Assembly (NCBI RefSeq): GCF_001039355.2
Contig: NW_019775456.1
Span: 243,609-298,853 of the forward strand
DNA: 55,245 nucleotides
Direction of reading: 5' to 3'
Source: Lingula anatina
Taxonomy: Eukaryota > Brachiopoda > Lingulata > Lingulida > Lingulidae
The position numbers and the translations under genes are program-made. This document shows, one piece after another, positions 35,813 to 48,234 of this stretch. The notes under the pieces were generated by a model. That model was not told where the DNA came from and did not search any database. It worked only from the letters and a program-made list of their open reading frames with translations. Position 1 is the first letter of the stretch, and every line of letters starts with the position of its first letter.

Positions 35813-36099
35813 CTACATGTAAATAGAGAAGTCCTGCGACTAACTTACCTGAAGTGACGGAATTCAGTGACGCATATCAGGATCAGATTATAACAATTTA
35901 CTGATACACGACGGAATTATGTCAGTAAATTGTGTTACTAATTAGTAGTGCATACATTTAAAGTGTATTATTACGTTACATGTCAGGTTTTTTGTTTCTA
36001 TGGACTTGTAAATAAAAGACTGAATACATAAGTTTGCTTTGTTATTTCGCCACGTGACTCACAAAGTAAAGACTGCATGAATATTTTTAGGAAAAGTAG

Positions 36100-36233
36100 A
36101 ACTGTCTAGTTATTCATAGGGAAGTTAGGATTATCTCAATGTTATTTTTAGAGTTAAGACTGTCTAGATATTCGTAGTAAAGTCAGGACTATATCAATAT
36201 TATTTTAGGAGTTGGGACTTTCTTGATATTCAT
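36100..36233. repeat. tandem repeat, about 62 bp x 2.3
   Basis: The units share ACTGTCTAG.TATTC.TAG, then TATTATTTT.AGAGTT. They diverge by about 20 percent. Confidence 0.6.
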
Positions 36234-36425
36234 TAAAAAAAAGCTGGAGGTGAACGGGAGTGAAGACGTGGGCTCAGAGAAAAAACACTTTCAGCAACAT
36301 GATAAGATAACAATTTTTCTTTTGGCATTTTTGGCAGAAAATACTTGTAAGAATAATAGGTACATGATATGGTACGTGTGTTCGAAATTTATAGGTGCAA
36401 AATGGTGCTTAATTTGCAGTCAATA
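36230..36425. repeat. dispersed repeat, inverted copy at 45940-46145
   Basis: Shared words with the reverse complement of 45940-46145 include GGCAGAAAATACTTGTA, TAGGTACATGATATG and GCTTAATTTGCAGTCA. Its class is unknown. Confidence 0.6.
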
Positions 36426-36429
36426 GTTC

Positions 36430-36551
36430 TGAGTGCCAAGCGGGGAGACATCAGGTACCGCTTATGAAGGACTGGTATGTCCCCGGACTAAGTCGAACCC
36501 ACGTGCGTCTTACCGCTCCGGAGGTGGACACTCTAACCACGAGGCGCTAAT
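36430..36551 (-). mobile_element. tRNA-derived SINE
   Basis: The minus strand has an A-box-like TGGTTAGAGTG (near 36539) and a B-box-like GGGTTCGACT (36500-36491) at about 41 nt, normal tRNA promoter spacing, preceded by TTAGCGCCTCG. A non-tRNA part follows (GCGGTACCTGATGTCTCCCC). The stem pairing of a functional tRNA was not apparent. Confidence 0.6.
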
Positions 36552-36599
36552 ACGGCATTTTAAAATTACAGTATATATTAATTCAGATTGAATATTTAA

Positions 36600-38230
36600 A
36601 TTTTAATTTTTTAGAATAAAAGTCACTAAAGTCTCGAAAAGTCGGGTTGTAAATTATAATGATCAACCAGAGACAGGTTTTGCAAAACTCTTTAACCAAA
36701 TTTAAACCCATTAAATTCAGTTATAGTCCGACTAAATTTGATTTAGTAAGATGTTAATTAGCATTCAGTAAATTATGACAACTATAATTGTTCCCATTCC
36801 TTTTTAATGTTTTCACTTTTTTGTATATACCGATATTATATATTTTATATTATATTATATAAAGTAGGCCTAATATATATTTTTTCTCTTCTCTTAAGAA
36901 GAGCAATTAATGCCAGAAGCGATGTGCGTCCTTTTTGTTCTCTTTAATAAACCGCGTTAAAAGAAATGAAATATCGCGCCTGTTATAAACATCAAAACAA
37001 GAAATTCATATCTAACATTTATATATTGACATTATTTCAGTGGACTATTTGGGTATATACAGAATATTTATATGTGGGCACACCTTGAACAAGTGTAGGC
37101 CAATTTTTANTTGGATCACAAATACAAGTTCGCCTTTGATGTTGTGTTTATTTGTTGTATTTGTGTAGGCCCTATAACTGTCAATAAAATGCAATGATTC
37201 TGTGAACATTTCAACTTATATTTTGTCCATTTTAATACTTTCTTTTGTCATCTTTCCTGTCATTTAAGTCTGATCACAATGAAACTTACATTTTGTGAAT
37301 GCTATCCATTAGTTTCTATAGCATCATTTTCATAAGTAAATAAATGAAGAAAATTAACTTTATGATCAAGTATGAGCCTTTTGAATTAGTTACTATAAAT
37401 TTAGTGAAATTAAAACAAAGATGCGGGCAAGTCTAATGTTCTGATATGCAATCCATCAGTAAATGAAATGTCAAATAAAGTTTAATAGTAAAACATTTAT
37501 AAAGAAAAATTAGTTGCAGTTATAAAGCTTTTGTTGTTCAAATGGATCTCATGAATTGACCAGTCAATGAAGAACAATCAAAAATGAACAATAGCTTTAA
37601 TATGTCTATTTTGCATCCACTGGCACGTTTAGACAAGCATTTCTTTAAAATCCCAAAGACAGTAATATACAGTGACAATTAAAAAATTAAAGAGTGGATA
37701 ACTATATAAAGTTCTTGACATCTACATTAGGGAAATAGTGAAAAAGGAAGATTGAAGAATATTTGCCAAAAAACAGAAGTAGGAAATTTCATATTGCAAT
37801 AAGCTGGAGTTAACAATTTAAATTTAGTAATTATGATAACCTAAAAATGAAGCAATTAAGCCCTTGACAGCACTGGATTATTTTATTTACAAATGTCCAA
37901 TGCTTGTAGAATGTACATGGACCTACTTTAAACATTGATATATCGATCTCATTGAAAGCAAAACAGTCATGCCACTCCCATAAAGTGACAAAAAGGTTGC
38001 AAATGAATCTCACGTCAGTTGTACGTACATATTATGTCAACACTTTTTCTTTATAAAGTGAAAAAAGAACGAGCCTGTAGCTCAAAAATTTTGTAAATTC
38101 AGCTATTTTTCAAGTAAAGAAATCGCTGCTCTACTTCCTTGTGGTCTCCATATTTTAACCCCACCTCAAGGCAGATCTCGTAAAATCACGGGGAAATGTG
38201 GTCTTCTCGTTGAGAACCCGGACAACCTCT
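36600..38230. other. AT-rich intergenic sequence, nothing recognised
   Basis: No gene or repeat identified. There is a single N at 37110. Unlike the other single-N joins, no duplicated flank was seen here. Confidence 0.5.
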
Positions 38231-39777
38231 ATTATCTACCCTACTGAAGGAATTATGGGAAAATTTTCTACAGACGGCTGACCGAAAGTCATATATGGAG
38301 ATTTCAAATATGCCCTTGGATTTGATCTTTGACTTTTGCTTCAAGGTCAAACCGGCCAAAATTTTCAAAAAAAAAAAAAACAAATTTTTTTACGAAAAAA
38401 AAAATTATTTGCCCTGATATTCAGAAACTACAAAGACTTAACCAATAATATTATTGGAGAGTGTCACCCTTTGGGTCATCTTTCATCTCCGTGAATTTGG
38501 GGTCAATCGGTGCATTTTCACTGGAGTAGGGGCCATAAGATACCGAAACTGAAAACTGTCTCTAATTCAGGAACCATTAATGCTAGAGACCCATTCTTTT
38601 TTGCATTTTGTAGAGCATGTAATACACTGAAGTGGTCTCCGATTTTTGGATTTCATACGGTTTTTGTGTTATGCTGTATTAAAAAGTACATTGTGGTGGT
38701 GAAAGCAAAATGTGCAAAACGGTATTGTGTAATAAATTTTGAACCTCTGGAGAATAAAACATAAGGCTTGGCGGGGCTGGTCATAGTTAGTCACGGCCCG
38801 TCTTGTCCAGCTCCGCCGGCTCCGCGTTCTGGCGCCGGATACAAGTCACAGTTACCGCTTCTCTTCCTAGACTGCAAGGACCCCTGTCCCCATCTCTTGG
38901 ATTTAGGTCACATATAACCTCAACTTGAACCCCCTGTTTTTTGTCTCAGTCACTGCATTGGCCTGGTCATAACGCTCGCTGAAATGCACCCCTGTCAAAA
39001 ATTTTGAAAATTTAATGCTGAATATCTCCTATACTGAAGGAATTATGGGAAAAATTACTACAGAAGCTTGACTGAAAGTCATATGTGGAGATTCCAAATA
39101 TGCCCTTGGATTTAACCTTTGACCTTTATTTCAAGGTCAAACGGCCCAAAATTAAAAAAAAAAACGAAATTTTTAACAAAAAAAATTATTTGCGCTGAAA
39201 TTCAGAAACTACACAGACCTAACCTATGATATTATTGGCAGGTGTTACCATTCAGGTCATCTTTCATCTCCCTGAGTTTGGGGCCAATCGGTGCATTTTC
39301 AGGGGAGCAGCAGCCATAAGATACCAAAACTGAAAACTGTCTCTAATTCAGGAACCGTTGATGCTAGAGACCTATTCTTTTTTGCATTTTGTAGAGCATG
39401 TCAAGCCCAACACTGGATGTGGTCTCGGTTTTTTTAAATTTCCATACAGTTTATGAGTTATAATACAAATACAAATGGAACATAAATACATGAAATAAGT
39501 GTACAACATCATGCATTTTATTACTCTTTAAGAACAATTTGAATTATTAATTTCCTTTTTCATTTGCCAAACTGAAATAAAGCAACCCTTAATCAGTAAG
39601 CATCCCATAATCAGTAAAACACTATGTGTAACTAAAAAGCCACAGCAACTAAACATTGTGTGCTTGACTTGTTTAGGAGCCCTCAAAAGGCACTCTGAGG
39701 CAGACTACCACATACACTGAAGTGTTTAAAACTAGGTCAACTCACTAAAAGTAGTCACTCCTGGTCTCTGTCTCTCA

Positions 39778-39825
<48 letters not shown>

Positions 39826-40368
39826 TACTGCTTTTTTATGTACCCACACAGATATGTCTGTACATATAGCTGTCACCTGCCTCTGTCATCATCGTTGCCT
39901 TCTACCATCGCCATGCATTTTCAGTGATAACACATTAAGTGGAAAACGGTTTTGTCTTCTGTATTCAATCCTATGGAACTGATGTTTAATCGTAAAATAC
40001 AGTTTAAAAATGAGCATGATCAGGCCATTTTTTCAAAAGTTACGCTGTTTTTTCCCTTTTTTAGCATATGTGCAACACTGATAACACATTTCAAGGAAAA
40101 CCAATAGGCCCATTGTCTTGGAAATCACAGGAGTAATTAATGTTACGAATATACAGGTTGAGTATGAAAATGGTTTTGATCAAACCATTTTTACAAAGGT
40201 CATGCAGTTTTTTAATTCTTTTGGCAAATTTTGAGAACTGGTTCATTGCAGTTTGTAGAGTTTGTCAAGCACAGCACTGGTAGAGGTGGTGGTGGTGGTG
40301 GTGGTGGGGCTTAATCCAGCTGGTGGTACAATATCTGGAGGCGGTATTGCCTCTCTGATCCTCTAGTT
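38231..40368. repeat. left arm of a long inverted repeat
   Basis: It pairs in reverse complement with 48911-52904. It contains two tandem units (from about 38236 and 39030) each beginning CTGAAGGAATTATGGGAAAA, a (TG)n tract at 39780-39823 and a (GGT)n tract at about 40287-40308. The right arm has the same landmarks in reverse order, (CA)n at about 49472-49502 and (CCA)n at about 48973-49003. The segment around the (TG)n tract matches at roughly 90-95 percent by eye. Confidence 0.85.
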
Positions 40369-41079
40369 ACAAATTTAACATCAAATTTTAATTATGCGCA
40401 ACAGGTAATACCAATGTAAGTAAAATGTGTAACAAGCATAAGGCTTTAGGCCCATGGGAGTTGAAGTTCACACTTTGAAAATGCCAGAATGAGAAAAATG
40501 AAAATTTCACACAAAATTGCATAAATTCAATAATAAATGATAACCCAATTGAACTGGCTTTCTAATTTGAACTGCATGCCCATCCTAAAAATCATACTTG
40601 TAAGTTAAAAGTTATAATAAGTAACACACAGTTCTTCCTATAATGTTTGTGGTAGCAGTGCAAAAAGATTTTTGTCAATTTTGATGTAAAATCACATAAT
40701 AAGTTACAGAATAATGATCACCAATTTTTGATTATTGACTATAAATAGCATGGACATGTAGAAAATTTGATTACCATTTGGCTTCATGTCCATGGGAGCT
40801 CCGAGTCCCACAATGAATATGCCAATACGATAAAAAATGAATAACTTCCAGAAAAAGAAGCCAATTAGACTGCTTTTGCAACTGGCAACTTGCAAAATGT
40901 GACTAGCATGGGTCTTCAAGACCGTGGAGGTTCTAAGTCACACCTTGAAAATGCCAATATGTGAAAAATTAAATTTTTACCAAAAACTGTTTAACTGCCA
41001 GAAAAAATTACCAAACAGACTGCATTGCCTCCTGAAGCTGTATTTTACACACAATGGACAATAGACTAAAAAAAATTGT

Positions 41080-42466
41080 TGCGGTATAGATGGTATTGCA
41101 TTGGCATGGTTCAAATCGTACCTGACTGAGCGTGAACAATCAGTCTCAATAGGCACTCACAAATCACCGTCAACACCACTAACTTGTGGTGTACCACAAG
41201 GCTCTGTACTTGGCCCCATCCTGCTATGCAGATGACTCACAGATTTATATTGTTTGCAACAGGCCATCAGATGTAATACCATCTATCCAGAAATGTATTA
41301 TTCAGTTGAGCCAATGGCTTAATGCCAATTCACTTGTTTTCAATGATGGCAAAACAGAAGTAGTTCACTTTACTTCTCGTTTTTCTAAGGATGCGGAAAA
41401 ACTAGAACTTTTAGAAATTGGAAACAGTACAGTCACGGTAAAAGATGAGGTTAAAAACCTTGGAGTAATTTTTGATAATAGGTGCGATATGGCTGCCGAC
41501 ATCAGTAAAAAATGCAAAGCCGCTTTCTATGGTCTTAAAAAAATTTCCAAACTATCCCACATCCTTGATAAAAGTCAAATGGAGAGGCTTGTCCATGCCT
41601 TTATAACTTCACATCTTGACTATGGAAACAGTCTACTGTATGGTCTTCCTACCTATCAAATTGAAAAATTGCAATCTGTCCAAAATGCTGCAGCACGACT
41701 ACTGACCAAAATCCCTCTCAGATCAAACATTTCACCCANNNNNNNNNNNNNNNNNNNNNNNNNNNNNNNNNNNNNNNNNNNNNNNNNNNNNNNNNNNNNG
41801 GAAACAGTCTACTGTATGGTCTTCCTACCTATCAAATTGAAAAATTGCAATCGGTCCAAAATGCTGCAGCACAACTACTGACCAAAATCCCTCTCAGATC
41901 AAACATTTCACCCATTTTATTCGAACTACATTGGCTTCCTGTACAACAGAGAATTGTTTTTAAATTATTGTTGTTTGTTTTTAAATTCACCAGAGGTGAA
42001 TGCCCCTCATATTTTAACTCGATGCTACATCCAAGTACACCCAGTCTCACCAGGTCTACCAGATCCACCTCCACTCCTTGTTTTATCAGAAATGATAATA
42101 AAAAAACAACCAAAACCTACGGCCACAGGGCATTTTCAATTTCAGCACCAATTTTATGGAATCAATTACCCTCACACATTCGGACTATTGACAGTGTTGA
42201 GGTTTTTAAATAAGATTTAAAAACATTCTTATTAGCACAGTATTTTAATTACTATTTTCTCATTTTATCAGAAAAAAAGTTTTATTGTTCAGACCATTAC
42301 TTTTTTTTACCAGCTTTAATTATTTTAATTGTTTTTTGCCTTAGCTTTTATTATATATATAATTAGTTGTAATCCTGATAATTTTACCTGTAAACAGCAC
42401 TGAGACGCTAGTGTAGTGCGGTTTTAAGAAATAAATATTATTATTATTATTATTATTATTATTAGA
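41080..42466 (+). pseudogene. 5'-truncated non-LTR retrotransposon (CR1/L2-like RT), (TTA)n tail
   Basis: Reverse-transcriptase C-terminal half: [24 protein letters not shown], then a frame change straight into [11 protein letters not shown]. About 20 residues normally between GPIL and YADD are missing. Thumb and C-terminal motifs follow (NLGVIFD, HAFITSHLDYGNSLLYGLP, LHWLPVQQRI). It ends in a stop at 42211 and a 3' end GTAGTGCGGTTTTAAGAAAT with a TTA microsatellite. There is no endonuclease or 5' part. A 61-N gap with a 117-bp duplicated flank lies inside. Confidence 0.8.
41622..41916. repeat. 117-bp duplication flanking a 61-N gap
   Basis: 41622-41738 and 41800-41916 are nearly identical (three or fewer differences) either side of N 41739-41799. 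It is likely an unmerged contig overlap inside a repeat. Confidence 0.8.
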
Positions 42467-43818
42467 AGTGTCACCCCTACAGAACCAATACTTTGGGGGG
42501 AGATAAATGACTGTAGAATGATATTCTCCTGGTATCATTTTATTAACATCAAATTTCACAAAAAAACAGAAAATGAGAAAAAATATACATTCTATCAAGA
42601 TAGGCAGTTTCAAGTCCAAAATTAGTACTTAGTGGCATAACCACGTGACCTAATTATAGCTGCCAGTCTACAAAGCAAGGGTTCATATAACTGTCTGATT
42701 CATTCAGGGCTTATGCTGGCCCAAGCATGAAACACTGAATCTAACAGAGTTTGTCTGATGGTTGGACGGGCATTTGTCAAAAGTTTTGACATATCATTCC
42801 ACACATTTTCTATTATGTTTGCATCCAGACTCTAGGCATGTCACATCACCCTGCAAATGTCCTGTTGGTCAAACCAATCATCAAATGCTCTGGGACTGTG
42901 ACAAGAAGCATTGTCATCCTGGTGAACAAATGGGTAATTCCTATCACCAAACCTGTTAGTAATAGATGGTAGCAAGCCTGACTCCAAAACATCGATATAT
43001 TTCTGGTGATTCATGTTTCCATCAACCACTACCAATTCACCCACGCCATGGATGCTGATCCAGCCCCACACCATGATGAATATGCTGCTCCAGGTTCAAA
43101 AATTCAGTGGATGTGGTTTCAATGCTTTACCAGCAGTTCGCCAGCATTGGACCAGTCTGTCATCAGAGGTCAGACCAAAGCGACACTCATCAGAAAAACT
43201 ATATAGGACCAATTGTCATGGACTGTCCAGTTCCAGATCCTGTTGTCCCTAGTTCACTCTAAGTTACCTGTTTTGGAACGATATAAGAGGTTTCAGTCTT
43301 GCTACCCTGCTGTACATTCTCTGAGCATGTAACCGACGCCTAGCAGTTTTCACAGACACATTCTTATGTGTGAAATTGTTCCACTGTGTTGTCAACTGAA
43401 AGCAGTGTCGAACCTTGACAACCTGGACATCAAAATCAGTCTTCGGTCTTTACAGCCAGTAGTTTTTCTTGGACGACCCATCAGAGGCAATTTGTCTCTT
43501 GATCCAGTGTTTCTATACCGAGACCAGACCTTCTGCGCAGTTCTGACTGAACAATTCAACTGTATCGATATTCTGACATTGCGTATATTCCGCCTCTTCA
43601 GGTTAATAACTTGAGGTCTATAATTGTTAGATAATTGTCTGTATCTTGCCATATTGGAGGAAGACAGGAATAACATTTGCTGTACATGTACAAGACCAAC
43701 AATACAATTCCATGGTCCAGCGGTTTTACACTCATTAGTCACATTATAAGTAGACCAGGCATTATAACCACCCAAGATCTGCCTACTTTTATTACTCTGA
43801 TTTAGGAGGTGACACTTC
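42465..43818 (-). mobile_element. full-length Tc1-type transposon, 1354 bp
   Basis: Inverted ends GAAGTGTCACCCCTA and GAAGTGTCACCTCCTA, with TA target duplications at 42463-42464 and 43819-43820. The length is typical of Tc1. It is inserted at the end of the (TTA)n tail of the non-LTR element, so it is younger than that element. Confidence 0.88.
42650..43652 (-). pseudogene. degenerate Tc1 transposase
   Basis: It starts at ATG 43652 (MARYRQLSNNYRPQVINLKR). The N-terminal paired helix-turn-helix runs through GRPRKTTGCKDRRL, with the frame lost near 43392. A later segment carries VWGWISIHGVG and the second catalytic region (FVHQDDNASCH). Downstream, in-frame stops replace residues of the usual WPAQSPDLNPIE block. 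Not functional. Confidence 0.8.
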
Positions 43819-44356
43819 TATTGTCCAGTGTGTGTAGCCCCATGTTTCTTTCCTGTAAGTTTGAGAACAGTAAGTGACACATGGTTTTCCTTAAATGGTC
43901 ATCATGGGAGCAGAGCCCAAAATAGGGGTTTCTTCAAATTTTGATGCTATATTACATAATGTTTAACAGCATAATGACCAGCAATTTATAAAAATAAAAT
44001 ATTAGTATCATGGATATTCAGAAAATGTGACTAGCAAAGGTCTTCAGGCCCATATGGAACTTCAAAGTCACACCTTGAAAATGCCAAAATATAAACAAGA
44101 CAACACTGTTCTGAAATTTTTTTTTTCATTTTTAACAACTTTTAAACATAAAACAACATTAACAGTTTACTGCTATTTCTATATGATCAACTAAGAAAAT
44201 TGATGAGATGTGAAAAATATCAATAGAACAGTGTTAGATGTCCAATTTCCTCCATTCTGAGATTCTGAACATAGTGAATGATTGAATCTGACGAACTGCA
44301 ATGGTATGAGTTTATTTCCATTTTTGAAACTCTATTACACAATCCACGATAACAAG

Positions 44357-45208
44357 TTATAACAATATATTGCTAGGCAAGCTCTGCAGCTATGGAGTAC
44401 CTCCAGTATTACTCAGATGGGTCCATGCCTTTTTACTTAATAGACAACAACGGATCAAGTGTGGTTCAGTAATGTCACAATGGTGCCATATTCATGGGGG
44501 CGTGCCCCAGGGTACAAAATTAGGACCTATCCTTTTCATTACAATGATAAATGACATGGAATGTTTTTGACCAGCAGTAAAGTATGTGGATGACACTACA
44601 GTACAGTTTATGACACGCTGGGGTGCCAAGATATGACCTCCTACAAATTTATAAAAGCAACCTCAGACCAACAATTGAGTATGCTTGTCAGCTATGGCAT
44701 GCTGGAATTACCGCACAGCAATCTAAAGCCTTAGAGAACATCCAAAAAGAGCTCTTCATATTATATACCCTGAACTCACTTACAACGAAGCAATGGACAT
44801 CACTGAATTACCTACCTTGAAATCTCCGCGTACCGACTTGTGCAAAAAATTATTCAATGAGATAAAATTATGTACCCATAGAATAAATCATCTTTTACCT
44901 AACACTCGTGTCATAGAAAAGGACCTAAGGAATGTTTATAGATATGTTTTACCAAAATGTCAGACAAAAAGATATAGAAACACTTTTATTCCATACTGTT
45001 TATATATGTGTCAAAGATCAAGGTCTATTCATGAACTTTTAGCTTAAAAAAACAATGAATCACCATTTTTTACCTCATTATTGTTTTTATAATTTAGAAT
45101 TTACCTTAAAGCTCTATTTTAATACTACATCTTTATACTTTTATACATATACATTCAATATATGTCTTATATATTGCAAAGAACACAATAAACCTTTATT
45201 ATTATTAT
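44357..45208 (+). pseudogene. second truncated non-LTR retrotransposon (jockey/CR1-like RT)
   Basis: RT pieces GGVPQGTKLGPILF, VKYVDDTTVQF, then after a deletion and frame breaks SNLRPTIEYACQLWHAGIT and KSPRTDLCKKLFNEI, with a stop after HELLA at 45047. A (TTA)n tail ends about 45208. It differs from the element at 41080, having YVDD rather than YADD, so it is a separate family. Confidence 0.75.
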
Positions 45209-45351
45209 TTAAGTTTACCATCATTTTTACATAATCAACTAACAATGTTGTACAGATGCAGGAAATGTCAAACAAACACTTTTATGTATCTTATTAGTTA
45301 AATAATGAGGCTGTTAACATGCCTAAGAATTGAATCTGAGGAAATTTGAAA

Positions 45352-45829
45352 AAACAGCATAACTTCTAAAATAATGGCCCGATTAAGCTGATTGTCGAAC
45401 TTAACCTGCGTTTTAGTAAGATTGACCACTCCTGTGAGTTTCATGACAATTGGCTTTACTGTTTTCCTTATATTGAGTTAACAGTGTTACATATATGCTG
45501 AAAAGTGAAAAAAAAAAAAAACAGCATAACGACTAAAATAGTGGCCTGAACATGCTGATTTTCAAACTTGACCTGTATTTTAGTAAGATTGATTACTCTT
45601 GTGAGTTTCATGACAACAGGCCTATCGGGTTTCCTTGAAATGTGTTAACAGTGTTGCATATATGCTGAAAAGTGAAAAAACAGCATAACTTCTACAATAA
45701 TGGCCCGATCATGCTGATTTTCCAACTTGACCTCCATTTTATGAATATTCATCAGCTCTGTTAATATAGAGCCAAAAAGTAAAACTGTCTTCCACTTATT
45801 GTGTTAACCCTGAAAGTGCTGTACATAAA
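45352..45829. repeat. tandem repeat, about 165 bp x 3, related to the arm sequence
   Basis: The units start AACAGCATAAC (45355, 45522, 45681) and contain ATGGCC.GATCATGCTGATTT and TGTGTTAACAGTGTT.CATAT. The arm segment at 49245-49385 is homologous (AACAGCGTAACTTT, GGCCTGATCATGCTC). Confidence 0.75.
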
Positions 45830-45905
45830 AAGGAAATTCAGCAGTCTATCTACTTAAAAACACTTTATTGAAATTCGTCGTCAAGCACCTGAACTACATC
45901 GGATC

Positions 45906-45940
45906 AAAGCAAAAGGGGCCGAACGTGCCCCGGTCTCCCC
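45906..45940. mobile_element. solo end of a GGGGAGACCGGGGC-type element
   Basis: GCCCCGGTCTCCCC followed by TA matches the terminus of the element at 51733-52692. The opposite end was not found. Confidence 0.45.
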
Positions 45941-47202
45941 TATATTTCTAAACAAACTGACTGCAAATTAAGCAAGGTTTTGTACCTTCAAGTGTCGTAA
46001 CATGTTTTCATATCATGTACCTATTTTCTACAAGTATTTTCTGCCCAAAATAACAAAAGAAAAATTTTTGTCTTGCTATGTTGTTGGAACAACTGTATTT
46101 TTTTCTCCGAGCTCAAGTCTTCATTCCGGTTCACCTCCTACTAGAAATGACCCAACATTATGTCGAGGTCACATGGGGAAAATCGTATAAATTTCATTTG
46201 AAAAATGATCATCCAGAGTCCTTTCAATCTTAGTGCAGTTGCCGCATACCTTTGACTGCTTGCTAGCGATGAAGCCCCCTACGATTATTTTCAACCTTGT
46301 ATTTAGATTTATAAAAACTTATTCCTTATTTACACAAATGAATTATACCAACTCCTTGATTACAGTAACATTTAAACATACTAACTATTCTTATGCCTCC
46401 TAAACCAACAAATAAGGAAGGAAAAGAGACCAACATCAGGTTCTGCCATTGCCACGATTGCCGCAAGTCCACCGAACAATGCCCGAGCAGAAACTGTGCA
46501 ATGCCATCTACCATATTGTTATGGCTTGGAAAAAAGGATGAAACTTGGCACAAATGTTCTTTGGACTATGCTGATCATTTTTAGCAACCGTTGCTATGGA
46601 AGTGAATTTCCTTAGTTTCAAGCTAATTAGACCTTTCTTGTCCACTTTAAATGATTTAGAAATGCTAGTAACAATGTTTCAGGGCATCAGAACTATCACT
46701 AGACTATTTTAAGGCAATTAAAACACAAATTAACCTTATCCACAATTGCTAGGCAGCATATTACCCCAGCAACAACCATTTAAAGTTGCATTAGTCTATT
46801 AAGTAAGGCAAATCTATAATACTAGCTAGGAACTACACTTTTGAGCAAGATATTTATACTTTTAATCCAGTTAGTTGAAACAATTGTGTGAAGTTTCCAC
46901 ACATCCGATCAAAAACATTGCCGCTGCAGATACTTAAGGCAGCATGTTTAAAGTTAGTAACCTGTCATTTCCATGTTTTTATCACCTTATGACTCTTTTT
47001 AAAACTTTGCAATTGTGAAGGTGTTAAAATCTCCCTTTCAAGTGCAATATACATGTACAGTGCATTTTGCCCTTGCACATTGTCAGCCTCTGCATATGCT
47101 CCCACATGCCCAGCAGAACAATAGCTTCTGGCAAATGTGTCCACAAGAGTCCACTGTTCCGCACAAGTCCAACCAGAATGAGCACATGGTATCTGATATG
47201 GC

Positions 47203-47361
47203 GGGGCCGTAGCAATAGTCCGAAGGTTCAATGGTCCGAAGGTTCATTGGTCCGAATATTCACTACAGAACCTTCGGACCAATGAACCCTTGCTTAAAAA
47301 AATCAATGAAAATGTTACCGCTTTTCGGACCAATGAACCTTCGGACTATTGAGACGTCCCC
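47203..47361. mobile_element. hAT-like MITE, 159 bp, 8-bp target duplication
   Basis: The ends read CAATAGTCCGAAGGTTC and GAACCTTCGGACTATTG, with internal TTCGGACCAATGAACC repeats. GATATGGC is duplicated exactly at 47195-47202 and 47362-47369. The 8-bp duplication suggests hAT mobilisation. Confidence 0.85.
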
Positions 47362-48234
47362 GATATGGCACCGCAGTGCTGATTCAGATATGTTCACCTC
47401 GCAAGGCTTCTCTTCTTTTATATTGTTATAGAAGTAGGAAATGACATCTAACAGCTTTTGGGTGTGAACAGAAACTTTTGAACTTCATTAATTAACAAAA
47501 AGAGTTAAAATAGAACCATGAAGGTGTATTTAAGTTACTTAGTAGAGAATTGAAACTGATAAAAAACAATGTGAAAAAACCTTTAAGAAAATATTGAAAA
47601 AAATGAAAAATATCTTGGAAATCTGGTCTCTGAGAAACCTTTCAATAATAGGAAAGTCAACAGTGGTTAAACCTTTAGTATTTCTCATCTTAGTGCACAT
47701 ATAAACTCCTGCCAGCCCCCCTCCTCCAATACTTAGAAATATGCATATCACATTTAAATTTATCAGGAATGGGAAAAGATACAACATAAAATAAGCAAGG
47801 ATGGCGTCTTTTTACAAAAATGGACAGTAAAAGGCATTGCAAATAAAATTTTTACCAAAACCCTAAAATGTACATGGCTTCAAAGCCTTCTTTATGAAGA
47901 AAATAAGAGTAAATGCTAAATGGAAAGCGTTTCTCTCGGTGAAATATCAGAAATCGGTAGTAATAGATTGAAAATACTACCAGCAACTTTTAATCCCTTT
48001 TGGCAAAGATTATTGGTTCTTTGAGTGAAATTCAGGAAAATCCTACCCTGAGTGTCAGAGCAACGTAAAAGCTGGCTTGCTAAACATACCTTGTGGTGGA
48101 GTCGCTTTTACTAGGTATTGCTACTATGGGTTATATATGAAATCAAGATCGAGCTGGCAATTAATACCGGAATCTAGAACCTAGGGTAGAAAATCACAAT
48201 TTAACTCCAGATGAAATCCTATCACAACCATATT

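Larger units (their letters stand above)
28791..36058. repeat. 3.5-kb direct duplication, probably two haplotypes joined by one N
   Basis: 28791-32327 aligns along its length with 32331-36058 at high identity, with small indels, microsatellite length differences and one 215-bp MITE present only in the second. The boundary is the single N at 32328. SMPDL3 exons 1-3 occur in both, exons 4-6 only once. Confidence 0.85.

Noticed and set aside
39782-39982. Matching open frames in both inverted arms (also 49315-49503)
   Set aside because: The frame begins with a (TG)n translation and is conserved only because the arms are copies. No coding signature.
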